A DNA stretch of 64,000 nucleotides, taken from NCBI GenBank assembly GCA_026168455.1, contig CM047428.1, forward strand, positions 39,601,028-39,665,027, read 5' to 3'. This stretch comes from Theocolax elegans (Eukaryota; Arthropoda; Insecta; Hymenoptera; Cerocephalidae). A program made the translations under genes and the position numbers. The stretch's first letter is position 1. Each line of letters begins with the position of its first letter. Under the pieces are notes generated by a model. The model searched no databases, was not told the DNA's origin, and saw only the letters and a list, made by a program, of their open reading frames with translations. Positions 1 through 12,787 of the stretch are shown here, in pieces.

Positions 1-3000
1 TCACCCGTGTGTCTAATGCGATTTTCTCTGTTGAATTTCCGTGGTGGGTGAATAAGTCGTGCATCGGTCTTTTCTACCCTTAACGGCACAATTGCACAGG
101 TAAATAAGCCCGAGTGAGGTCATGAACACCAGCGAGAGAATAGTCAAAATATACCACCTATTCCTAAGTCTACCACGGTTTTTCTTAATCTTAATTACTT
201 TAATAAGCGGAGCGGGTGAATAAGTCGATATTCGGGCTTTTGTACCCACCACGGCAAAATTCCACAGGTACATAGATCGAAATGTGGATATATACACACC
301 CGATAGAGAATAATAAGAATATACCACTCACCCGTGTGTCTAGTGCGATTTTCTCTGTTAAATTTCCGTGGTGGGTGAATAAGTCGTGCATCGGTCTTTT
401 CTACCCTTAACGGCACAATTTCACAGGTAAATAAGACCGAGTGAGGGTATGAACACCAGCGAGAGAATAGTCAAAATATACCACCTATTCCTAAGTCTAC
501 CACGGTTTTATTTGATCTTAATTACTTTAATAAGCGGAGCGGGTGAATAAGTCGAAATTCGGGCTTTTGTACCCACCACGGCACAATTTCACAGGTACAT
601 TAATCGAAATGAGGATATATACACACCCTCTAGAGAATAATGAGAATATACAACTCACCCGTGTGTCTAATGCGATTTTCTCTGTTGAATTTCCGTGGTG
701 GGTGAATAAGTCGTGCATCGGGCTTTTCTACCCTTGACGGCACAATTGCACAGGTAAATAAGCCCGAGTGAGGGCATGAACACCAGCGAGAGAATAGTCA
801 AAATATACCCCCTATTCCAAAGTCTACCACGCTTTATCTTAATCTTAATTACTTTATAAGCGGAGCGGGTGAATAAGTCGATATTCGGGCTTTTGTACCC
901 ACCACGGCACAATTTCACAGGTACATAAATCGAAATGAGGATATATACACACCCTCTAGAGAATAATGAGAATATACAACTCACCCGTGTGTCTAATGCG
1001 ATTTTCTCTGTTGAATTTCCGTGGTGGGTGAATAAGTCGTGCATCGGTCTTTTCTACCCTTAACGGCACAATTGCACAAGTAAATAAGCCCGAGTGAGGT
1101 CATGAACACTAGCGAGAGAATAGTCAAAATATACCCCCTATTCCAAAGTCTACCACGCTTTATCTTAATCTTAATTACTTTAATAAGCGGAGCGGGTGAA
1201 TAAGTCGATATTCGGGCTTTTGTACCCGCCACGGCACAATTCCACAGGTACATAGATCGAAATGTGGATATATACACACCTGATAGAGAATAATGAGAAT
1301 ATACCACTCACCCGTGTGTCTAGTGCGATTTTCTCTGTTGATTTTCCGTGGTGGGTGAATAAGTCGTGCATCGGTCTTTTCTACCCTTAACGGCACAATT
1401 TCACAGGTAAATAAGCCCGAGTGAGGGCATGAACACCAGCGAGAGAATAGTCAAAATATACCACCTATTCCTAAGTCTACCACGGTTTTTCTTAATCTTA
1501 ATTACTTTAATAAGCGGAGCGGGTGAATAAGTCGATATTCGGGCTTTTGTACCCACCACGGCAAAATTCCACAGGTACATAGATCGAAATGTGGATATAT
1601 ACACACCCGATAGAGAATAATAAGAATATACCACTCACCCGTGTGTCTAGTGCGATTTTCTCTGTTAAATTTCCGTGGTGGGTGAATAAGTCGTGCATCG
1701 GTCTTTTCTACCCTTAACGGCACAATTTCACAGGTAAATAAGACCGAGTGAGGGTATGAACACCAGCGAGAGAATAGTCAAAATATACCACCTATTCCTA
1801 AGTCTACCACGGTTTTATTTGATCTTAATTACTTTAATAAGCGGAGCGGGTGAATAAGTCGAAATTCGGGCTTTTGTACCCACCACGGCACAATTTCACA
1901 GGTACATTAATCGAAATGAGGATATATACACACCCTCTAGAGAATAATGAGAATATACAACTCACCCGTGTGTCTAATGCGATTTTCTCTGTTGAATTTC
2001 CGTGTTGGGTGAATAAGTCGTGCATCGGTCTTTTCTACCCTTAACGGCACAATTGCACAGGTAAATAAGACCGAGTGAGGGCATGAACACCAGCGAGAGA
2101 ATAATCAAAATATACCACCTATTCCTAAGTCTACCACGGTTTTATTTGATCTTAATTACTTTAATAAGCGGAGCGGGTGAATAAGTCGAAATTCGGGCTT
2201 TTGTACCCACCACGGCACAATTTCACAGGTACATTAATCGAAATGAGGATATATACACACCCTCTAGAGAATAATGAGAATATACAACTCACCCGTGTGT
2301 CTAATGCGATTTTCTCTATTGAATTTCCGTGGTGGGTGAATAAGTCGTGCATCGGGCTTTTCTACCCTTGACGGCACAATTGCACAGGTAAATAAGCCCG
2401 AGTGAGGGCATGAACACCAGCGAGAGAATAGTCAAAATATACCCCCTATTCCAAAGTCTACCACGCTTTATCTTAATCTTAATTACTTTAATAAGCGGAG
2501 CGGGTGAATAAGTCGATATTCGGGCTTTTGTACCCACCACGGCACAATTTCACAGGTACATAAATCGAAATGAGGATATATACACACCCTCTAGAGAATA
2601 ATAAGAATATACCACTCACCCGTGTGTCTAGTGCGATTTTCTCTGTTAAATTTCCGTGGTGGGTGAATAAGTCGTGCATCGGTCTTTTCTACCCTTAACG
2701 GCACAATTGCACAGGTAAATAAGCCCGAGTGAGGTCATGAACACCAGCGAGAGAATAGTCAAAATATACCACCTATTCCTAAGTCTACCACGGTTTTTCT
2801 TAATCTTAATTACTTTAATAAGCGGAGCGGGTGAATAAGTCGATATTCGGGCTTTTGTACCCACCACGGCACAATTTCACAGGTACATAAATCGAAATGA
2901 GGATATATACACACCTGATAGAGAATAATGAGAAAATACAACTCACCCGTGTGTCTAATGCGATTTTCTCTGTTGAATTTCCGTGGTGGGTGAATAAGTC

Positions 3001-6000
3001 GTGCATCGGTCTTTTCTACCCTTAACGGCACAATTGCACAGGTAAATAAGCCCGAGTGAGGTCATGAACACCAGCGAGAGAATAGTCAAAATATACCACC
3101 TATTCCTAAGTCTACCACGGTTTTTCTTAATCTTAATTACTTTAATAAGCGGAGCGGGTGAATAAGTCGATATTCGGGCTTTTGTACCCACCACGGCAAA
3201 ATTCCACAGGTACATAGATCGAAATGTGGATATATACACACCCGATAGAGAATAATAAGAATATACCACTCACCCGTGTGTCTAGTGCGATTTTCTCTGT
3301 TAAATTTCCGTGGTGGGTGAATAAGTCGTGCATCGGTCTTTTCTACCCTTAACGGCACAATTTCACAGGTAAATAAGACCGAGTGAGGGTATGAACACCA
3401 GCGAGAGAATAGACAAAATATACCACCTATTCCTAAGTCTACCACGGTTTTATTTGATCTTAATTACTTTAATAAGCGGAGCGGGTGAATAAGTCGAAAT
3501 TCGGGCTTTTGTACCCACCACGGCACAATTTCACAGGTACATTAATCGAAATGAGGATATATACACACCCTCTAGAGAATAATGAGAATATACAACTCAC
3601 CCGTGTGTCTAATGCGATTTTCTCTGTTGAATTTCCGTGGTGGGTGAATAAGTCGTGCATCGGGCTTTTCTACCCTTGACGGCACAATTGCACAGGTAAA
3701 TAAGCCCGAGTGAGGGCATGAACACCAGCGAGAAAATAGTCAAAATATACCCCCTATTCCAAAGTCTACCACGCTTTATCTTAATCTTAATTACTTTAAT
3801 AAGCGGAGCGGGTGAATAAGTCGATATTCGGGCTTTTGTACCCACCACGGCACAATTTCACAGGTACATAAATCGAAATGAGGATATATACACACCCTCT
3901 AGAGAATAATGAGAATATACAACTCACCCGTGTGTCTAATGCGATTTTCTCTGTTGAATTTCCGTGGTGGGTGAATAAGTCGTGCATCGGTCTTTTCTAC
4001 CCTTAACGGCACAATTGCACAAGTAAATAAGCCCGAGTGAGGTCATGAACACTAGCGAGAGAATAGTCAAAATATACCCCCTATTCCAAAGTCTACCACG
4101 CTTTATCTTAATCTTAATTACTTTAATAAGCGGAGCGGGTGAATAAGTCGATATTCGGGCTTTTGTACCCGCCACGGCACAATTCCACAGGTACATAGAT
4201 CGAAATGTGGATATATACACACCTGATAGAGAATAATGAGAATATACCACTCACCCGTGTGTCTAGTGCGATTTTCTCTGTTGATTTTCCGTGGTGGGTG
4301 AATAAGTCGAGCATCGGTCTTTTCTACCCTTAACGGCACAATTGCACAGGTAAATAAGCCCGAGTGAGGGCATGAACACCAGCGAGAGAATCGTCAAAAT
4401 ATACCCCCTATTCCAAAGTCTACCACGGTTTTTGTTAATCTTAATTACTTTAATAAGCGGAGCGGGTGAATAAGTCGATATTCGGGCTTTTGTACCCACC
4501 ACGGCACAATTCCACAGGTACATAGATAGAAATGTGGATATATACACACCTGATAGAGAATAATGAGAATATACCACTCACCCGTGTGTCTAGTGTGATT
4601 TTATCTTTTGATTTTCCGTGGTGGGTGAATAAGTCGTGCATCGGTCTTTTCTACCCTTAACGGCACAATTGCACAGGTAAATAAGCCCGAGTGAGGGCAT
4701 GAACACCAGCGAGAGAATAGTCAAAATATACCCCCTATTCCAAAGTCTACCACGGTTTTTCTTAATCTTAATTACTTTGATAAGCGGAGCGGGTGAATAA
4801 GTCGATATTCGGGCTTTTGTACCCACCACGGCACAATTTCACAGGTACATAAATCGAAATGAGGATATATACACACCTGATAGAGAATAATGAGAATATA
4901 CAACTCACCCGTGTGTCTAATGCGATTTTCTCTGTTGAATTTCCGTGGTGGGTGAATAAGTCGTGCATCGGTCTTTTCTACCCTTAACGGCACAATTGCA
5001 CAGGTAAATAAGCCCGAGTGAGGGCATGAACACCAGCGAGAGAATCGTCAAAATATACCCCCTATTCCAAAGTCTACCACGGTTTTTGTTAATCTTAATT
5101 ACTTTAATAAGCGGAGCGGGTGAATAAGTCGATATTCGGGCTTTTGTACCCACCACGGCACAATTTCACAGGTACATAAATCGAAATGAGGATATATACA
5201 CACCTGATAGAGAATAATGAGAATATACAACTCACCCGTGTGTCTAATGCGATTTTCTCTATTGAATTTCCGTGGTGGGTGAATAAGTCGTGCATCGGGC
5301 TTTTCTACCCTTGACGGCACAATTGCACAGGTAAATAAGCCCGAGTGAGGTCATGAACACCAGCGAGAGAATAGTCAAAATATACCACCTATTCCTAAGT
5401 CTACCACGGTTTTTCTTAATCTTAATTACTTTAATAAGCGGAGCGGGTGAATAAGTCGATATTCGGGCTTTTGTACCCACCACGGCAAAATTCCACAGGT
5501 ACATAAATCGAAATGAGGATATATACACACCCTCTAGAGAATAATGAGAATATACAACTCACCCGTGTGTCTAATGCGATTTTCTCTGTTGAATTTCCGT
5601 GGTGGGTGAATAAGTCGTGCATCGGTCTTTTCTACCCTTAACGGCACAATTGCACAGGTAAATAAGACCGAGTGAGGGCATGAACACCAGCGAGAGAATA
5701 ATCAAAATATACCACCTATTCCTAAGTCTACCACGGTTTTATTTGATCTTAATTACTTTAATAAGCGGAGCGGGTGAATAAGTCGAAATTCGGGCTTTTG
5801 TACCCACCACGGCACAATTTCACAGGTACATTAATCGAAATGAGGATATATACACACCCTCTAGAGAATAATGAGAATATACAACTCACCCGTGTGTCTA
5901 ATGCGATTTTCTCTATTGAATTTCCGTGGTGGGTGAATAAGTCGTGCATCGGGCTTTTCTACCCTTGACGGCACAATTGCACAGGTAAATAAGCCCGAGT

Positions 6001-9000
6001 GAGGGCATGAACACCAGCGAGAGAATAGTCAAAATATACCCCCTATTCCAAAGTCTACCACGCTTTATCTTAATCTTAATTACTTTAATAAGCGGAGCGG
6101 GTGAATAAGTCGATATTCGGGCTTTTGTACCCACCACGGCACAATTTCACAGGTACATAAATCGAAATGAGGATATATACACACCCTCTAGAGAATAATG
6201 AGAATATACAACTCACTCTTGTGTCTAATGCGATTTTCTCTGTTGAATTTCCGTGGTGGGTGAATAAGTCGTGCATCGGTCTTTTCTACCCTTAACGGCA
6301 CAATTGCACAGGTAAATAAGCCCGAGTGAGATCATGCACATCAGCGAGAGAATAGTCAAAATATACCCCCTATTCCAAAGTCTACCACGCTTTATCTTAA
6401 TCTTAATTACTTTAATAAGCGGAGCGGGTGAATAAGTCGATATTCGGGCTTTTTGTACCCGCCACGGCACAATTCCACAGGTACATAGATCGAAATGTGG
6501 ATATATACACACCTGATAAAGAATAATGAGAATATACCACTCACCCGTGTGTCTAGTGCGATTTTCTCTGTTGATTTTCCGTGGTGGGTGAATAATTCGT
6601 GCATCGGTCTTTTCTACCCTTAACGGCACAATTGCACAGGTAAATAAGCCCGAGTGAGGGCATGAACACCAGCGAGAGAATAGTCAAAATATACCACCTA
6701 TTCCTAAGTCTACCACGTTTTTTCTTAATCTTAATTACTTTAATAAGCGGAGCGGGTGAATAAGTCGATATTCGGGCTTTTGTACCCACCACGGCAAAAT
6801 TCCACAGGTACATAGATCGAAATGTGGATATATACACACCCGATAGAGAATAATAAGAATATACCACTCACCCGTGTGTCTAGTGCGATTTTCTCTGTTA
6901 AATTTCCGTGGTGGGTGAATAAGTCGTGCATCGGTCTTTTCTACCCTTAACGGCACAATTTCACAGGTGAATAAGACCGAGTGAGGGCATGAACACCAGC
7001 GAGAGACTAGTCAAAATATACCACCTATTCCTAAGTCTACCACGGATTTTCTTAATCTTAATTACTTTAATAAGCGGAGCGGGTGAATAAGTCGAAATTC
7101 GGGCTTTTGTACCCACCACGGCAAAATTCCACAGGTACATAGATCGAAATGTGGATATATACACACCTGATAGAGAATAATGAGAATATACCACTCACCC
7201 GTGTGTCTAGTGTTATTTTATCTTTTGATTTTCCGTGGTGGGTGAATAAGTCGTGCATCGGGCTTTTCTACCCTTAACGGCACAATTGCACAGGTAAATA
7301 AGCCCGAGTGAGGTCATGAACACCAGCGAGAGATTAGTCAAAATATACCACCTATTCCTAAGTCTACCACGGTTTTTCTTAATCTTAATTACTTTAATAA
7401 GCGGAGCGGGTGAATAAGTCGATATTCGGGCTTTTGCACCCACCACGGCAAAATTCCACAGGTACATAGATCGAAATGTGGATATATACACACCCGATAG
7501 AGAATAATAAGAATATACCACTCACCCGTGTGTCTAGTGCGATTTTCTCTGTTAAATTTCCGTGGTGGGTGAATAAGTCGTGCATCGGTCTTTTCTACCC
7601 TTAACGGCACAATTTCACAGGTAAATAAGACCGAGTGAGGGCATGAACACCAGCGAGAGAATAGTCAAAATATACCACCTATTCCTAAGTCTACCACGGA
7701 TTTTCTTAATCTTAATTACTTTAATAAGCGGAGCGGGTGAATAAGTCGAAATTCGGGCTTTTGTACCCACCACGGCACAATTTCACAGGTACATAAATCG
7801 AAATGAGGATATATACACACCTGATAGAGAATAATGAGAATATACAACTCACCCGTGTGTCTAATGCGATTTTCTCTGTTGAATTTCCGTGGTGGGTGAA
7901 TAAGTCGTGCATCGGTCTTTTCTACCCTTAACGGCACAATTTCACAGGTAAATAAGACCGAGTGAGGGCATGAACACCAGCGAGAGAATAGTCAAAATAT
8001 ACTACCTATTCCTAAGTCTACCACGGATTTTCTTAATCTTAATTACTTTAATAAGCGGAGCGGGTGAATAAGTCGATATTCGGGCTTTTGTACCCGCCAC
8101 GGCACAATTCCACAGGTACATAGATCGAAATGTGGATATATACACACCTGATAGAGAATAATGAGAATATACCACTCACCCGTGTGTCTAGTGCGATTTT
8201 CTCTGTTGATTTTCCGTGGTGGGTGAATAAGTCGAGCATCGGTCTTTTCTACCCTTAACGGCACAATTGCACAGGTAAATAAGCCCGAGTGAGGGCATGA
8301 ACACCAGCGAGAGAATCGTCAAAATATACCCCCTATTCCAAAGTCTACCACGGTTTTTCTTAATCTAAATTACTTTAATAAGCGGAGCGGGTGAATAAGT
8401 CGATATTCGGGCTTTTGTACCCACCACGGCACAATTTCACAGGTACATAAATCGAAATGAGGATATATACACACCTGATAGAGTATAATGAGAATATACA
8501 ACTCACCCGTGTGTCTAATGCGATTTTCTCTGTTGAATTTCCGTGGTGGGTGAATAAGTCGTGCATCGGTCTTTTCTACCCTTAACGGCACAATTGCACA
8601 GGTAAATAAGCCCGAGTGAGGTCATGAACACCAGCGAGAGAATAGTCAAAATATACCACCTATTCCTAAGTCTACCACGGTTTTTCTTAATCTTAATTAC
8701 TTTAATAAGCGGAGCGGGTGAATAAGTCGAAATTCGGGCTTTTGTACCCACCACGGCAAAATTCCACAGGTACATAGATCGAAATGTGGATATATACACA
8801 CCTGATAGAGAATAATGAGAATATACCACTCACCCGTGTGTCTAGTGTTATTTTATCTTTTGATTTTCCGTGGTGGGTGAATAAGTCGTGCATCGGTCTT
8901 TTCTACCCTTAACGGCACAATTGCACAGGTAAATAAGCCCGAGTGAGGGCATGAACACCAGCGAGAGAATAGTCAAAATATACCACCTATTCCAAAGTCT

Positions 9001-10620
9001 ACCACGGTTTTTTCATAATCTTAATTACTTTAATAAGCGGAGCGGGTGAATAAGTCGATATTCGGGCTTTTGTACCCACCACGGCACAATTTCACAGGTA
9101 CGTAGATCGAAATGTGGATATATACACACCCGATAGAGAATAATGAGAATATACCACTCACCCGTGTATCTAATGCGATTTTCTCTGTTGAATTTCCGTG
9201 GTGGGTGAATAAGTCGTGCATCGGTCTTTTCTACCCTTAACGGCACAATTGCACAGGTAAATAAGCCCGAGTGAGGGCATGAACACCAGCGATATAATAG
9301 TCAAAATATACCCCCTATTCCAAAGTCTACCACGGTTTTTCTTAATCTTAATTACTTTAATAAGCGGAGCGGGTGAATAAGTCGAAATTCGGGCTTTTGT
9401 ACCCACCACGGCAAAATTCCACAGGTACATAGATCGAAATGTGGATATATACACACCTGATAGAGAATAATGAGAATATACCACTCACCCGTGTGTCTAG
9501 TGTTATTTTATCTTTTGATTTTCCGTGGTGGGTGAATAAGTCGTGCATCGGTCTTTTCTACCCTTAACGGCACAATTGCACAGGTAAATAAGCCCGAGTG
9601 AGGGCATGAACACCAGCGAGAGAATAGTCAAAATATACCACCTATTCCAAAGTCTACCACGGTTTTTTCATAATCTTAATTACTTTAATAAGCGGAGCGG
9701 GTGAATAAGTCGATATTCGGGCTTTTGTACCCACCACGGCACAATTTCACAGGTACGTAGATCGAAATGTGGATATATACACACCCGATAGAGAATAATG
9801 AGAATATACCACTCACCCGTGTATCTAATGCGATTTTCTCTGTTGAATTTCCGTGGTGGGTGAATAAGTCGTGCATCGGTCTTTTCTACCCTTAACGGCA
9901 CAATTGCACAGGTAAATAAGCCCGAGTGAGGGCATGAACACCAGCGATATAATAGTCAAAATATACCCCCTATTCCAAAGTCTACCACGGTTTTTCTTAA
10001 TCTTAATTACTTTAATAAGCGGAGCGGGTGAATAAGTCGATATTCGGGCTTTTGTACCCGCCACGGCACAATTCCACAGGTACATAGATCGAAATGTGGA
10101 TATATACACACCTGATAGAGAATAATGAGAATATACCACTCACCCGTGGGTCTAGTGCGATTTTCTCTGTTGATTTTCCGTGGTGGGTGAATAAGTCGTG
10201 CATCGGCCTTTTCTACCCTTAACGGCACAATTGCACAGGTAAATAAGCCCGAGTGAGGGCATGAACACCAGCGAGAGAATAGTCAAAATATACCCCCTAT
10301 TCCAAAGTCTACCACGGTTTTTCTTAATCTTAATTACTTTAATAAGCGGAGCGGGTGAATAAGTCGATATTCGGGCTTTTGTACCCACCACGGCACAATT
10401 TCACAGGTACATAGATCGAAATGTGGATATATACACACCCTCTAGAGAATAATGAGAATATACCACTCACCCGTGAGTCTAGTGCGATTTTCTCTGTTGA
10501 ATTTCCGTGGTGGGTGAATAAGTCGTGCATCGGTCTTTTCTACCCTTAACGGCACAATTTCACAGGTACATAGGACCAACTGAAGGCTTGCATTTCCGCG
10601 AGAGAATAGTCAAAATATAC
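1..10620. repeat. Satellite DNA array, 327-bp dimer of two ~163-bp monomers
   Basis: A 327-bp unit repeats head to tail about 32 times. Each unit is a dimer: one half carries GTGGGTGAATAAGTCGTGC and the other the related GCGGGTGAATAAGTCGATA about 164 bp later, each followed by a matching 'GGCACAATT-CACAGGTA' block. Units differ by a few per cent, with linked variants shared by distant units. The array starts before the window and decays at 10550-10620, where the last half-monomer is strongly diverged. Open frames inside it (63-134 codons, both strands) recur every 327 bp and are by-products of the repeat. The length per monomer fits a nucleosome-scale satellite; a centromeric or pericentromeric role is possible but not shown. 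Confidence 0.97.
8600..9910. repeat. 655-bp recent tandem duplication inside the satellite
   Basis: About 8600-9255 and 9255-9910 match nearly base for base, including private variants: a TGTTATTTTATC change, an extra T in the run after the TACCACGG block, a CGTAGATCG variant and a GATATAATAG variant. The step is 655 bp (two dimers plus one base), so this two-dimer block was copied as a unit recently. Confidence 0.85.
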
Positions 10621-12430
10621 CACCTACCCGTTGCACCGCAACGATTTTTTCAAATCCTTGAAAATCGCATTTTGGCTATCCAAGCAGCTAAAATATGCCT
10701 ATAAACATCAATGTTTATTGAAGAATATAGTTTTCAAGAAGAAAAAGGTAGGGGAGGTGTTTCTAGGAAAGCTCATCCAAGAAATAGCGAAATTATGGCT
10801 TTGTCGTCATACTTAATTATATATCTCCAAAAGGCGTCTTTTAAACCACTTAAAACTGATAAGTTTACTTCACTGTAATGCAATAAAGGTGCCCTATTAT
10901 TATTTTTATTGGTGATAAATATTGATGGGGCTGGCAGACGTAAAATGGGTCAAAAATAGCAAAATTCGCGATTTTTCGACATTTTCTTTTAATATTTCAA
11001 AAAAGCCTCTTTTACAATACTTGAAAATAATAAGTTAAGCTTTCTGTAATGCAAAAAGGGTGCCGCATAACTACTTCTTCATTTTCTCCGTTGTCCAGTT
11101 TCCAATTATAATAAGGATGGGATCGTCTGGCAGCGCGCGCAGTTTTTTTTGCGCAAAAGCCGCTCTGTTCAATTGCTCATGAATTGACTCCTGAAAACAC
11201 ATATCGACAGATATTTTTCTCAGTTTCCGAATAGTGTAGCTATTTTTGTCCTAAAAATCGAAGTGAATTGAAAAACTCCGACGTCCGCGCGTGACCAAAT
11301 CTCGACTCAAAGCAACTCCGCCGTGGACGTTCTCCGACGTCCGCGCTTGCCTAACTATACTCGTATTTGCCGCCGCGGCCGCTTCCAACGTCCGCGCTCT
11401 ACTAGTATAATTGACTCGCGTATCCATGCGCGAGCAGATAGATTTTTTCAGCCTAGTGCTTTTTCCTACTTAACGTAAGCTTCCGCTTACTTCTGCTTTC
11501 TCTAAACGTTTTGTAAACTCATCTTTTTATTATTGTGCGAAAATGCTAACTTTAGCAATGCACTTTCACCTCCCACGGTTTTCCTTCTAAGGAGAGGTAA
11601 CGGGATTGGAGATATGCCTCCCGCCGTGGATTTCATCCACGACGGGGACATATAAACAATCTTCCGGGCTGGACGTACCTCACTGGTTGGGGCGACGGAG
11701 GGGCCCCACCATCCCCCCCTTTTTTAGTTTTAGTTTAACAAAAAACGCGCGAGCAGAGTGACCAGATGGCAAATACAGTAAGCCAAATAATTGCAGTACA
11801 TATACTTTCCTGAAATGAATGTTTTATTTTTCTACAGAAATACTTGTCGATTCCATTTATGTATACATGCATTTTATTTAAATTTAAATTTAATTATTAC
11901 TTTTGTTGTAATTTGCTTATTTTTGTTTTTGTTTTGTTAGTATATATATATATATATATTTATCACAATCATACATCTTCTATAAGTGCAATTAATGTTT
12001 TAACTTTATTAATATTAACTACAAAATATTGTACATTAATCTTTAGAAATAAATGACTATAAAATGTTTTCAAAGTTTATACAATACAACTTTCAAGCAT
12101 TGTCTACTTTTGGTATGTACTATAGAAATGCTTATGAAATGTCAGTTTAATGTAACTGTTTAATAAAATGTTGATTTTTTAAATACAAAAAAATAAAAAA
12201 CAAGAATATTTTAATTTATAAATTTTTTATATATTTTGTAACATAAAAATTAAACTTATTTTTATTTATAATACTAATTTTAATATTTTACCATATACCA
12301 ACGCACTGCACAAATTTTTAAAGTCCACATTTTCTTAGTATGCAAGACAATAAAATTTAATTTATACTTTATTTTACATGTGCCAATGTTTGCTCATAAA
12401 CTCAGTTCAGGCATTGCTTTAAATTACACT
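10621..12430. other. Non-coding transition region beside the satellite
   Basis: No supportable gene. About 10640-11080 holds a degenerate repeat of roughly 170 bp (two related blocks ending in TGTAATGCA near 10877 and 11048). 11270-11410 is GC-rich and contains CTCCGACGTCCGCGC-type motifs that recur, inverted, at 37 and 38 kb. 11530-11720 is a moderately GC-rich stretch with a small inverted repeat around the CCGTGG/CCACGA motifs. 11770-12430 is AT-rich with a short TA run at 11941-11960. I recognise no protein here. Confidence 0.6.
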
Positions 12431-12435
12431 CTACC

Positions 12436-12787
12436 GATAAGGTGCATTGAATGAAGTTCCAGGTGGAGGAGGCTCAGTATTGCTTGGTGTGGATTGCATT
12501 GGTGCTGAAACTGATACAGAGGCTGAAGCAGATAAAACTAAAGTTTTGCCAATGCAGCCAGTTCCTCTTTTGCTTTTTTCATTATGTCATAATCACTTCA
12601 TTAACTTAAAGTACTTTTAGTTTCTTTTCGTGGAGAAGATTGCACCTCTGAACTTAATCTGCTAACACTAGTTGATTTACTGTACATTTGTGAATATTTT
12701 ACTTCATTTTGGTACATTGCTGAATTAACTGTTGTAAAAAATATTGCACTAGGTTTCGATGGAAGATATGGATCTACTTTGAAACTC
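12436..12787 (-). pseudogene. 3' end of an unrecognised host-like gene, broken
   Basis: On the minus strand the sequence next to the fold-back element reads as protein (residues such as DPYLPSKPSAIFFTT, then a Ser/Thr-rich stretch) to a stop at 12601-12603. Beyond that stop, in shifted frames, protein-like sequence resumes (a KAKEELAALAK stretch, then a Pro-rich tail ending before a stop near 12436). This suggests a once continuous C-terminal region, now with a stop and frameshift. The upstream part continues on the far side of the fold-back element at 14740-14935. I do not recognise the family. It may be a retrocopy or a segmental copy of a nuclear regulatory protein, but that is a guess from composition only. 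Confidence 0.45.

Noticed and set aside
13..10530. Dozens of 63-134 codon frames in both strands, apparently a protein family
   Set aside because: They recur every 327 bp and follow the satellite unit exactly, in overlapping frames on both strands. They are by-products of the repeat.
1..10620. CENP-B-box-like motif in GTCGATATTCGGGC
   Set aside because: The spacing between TCG and CGGG does not fit the box, and insects do not generally use CENP-B in this way.
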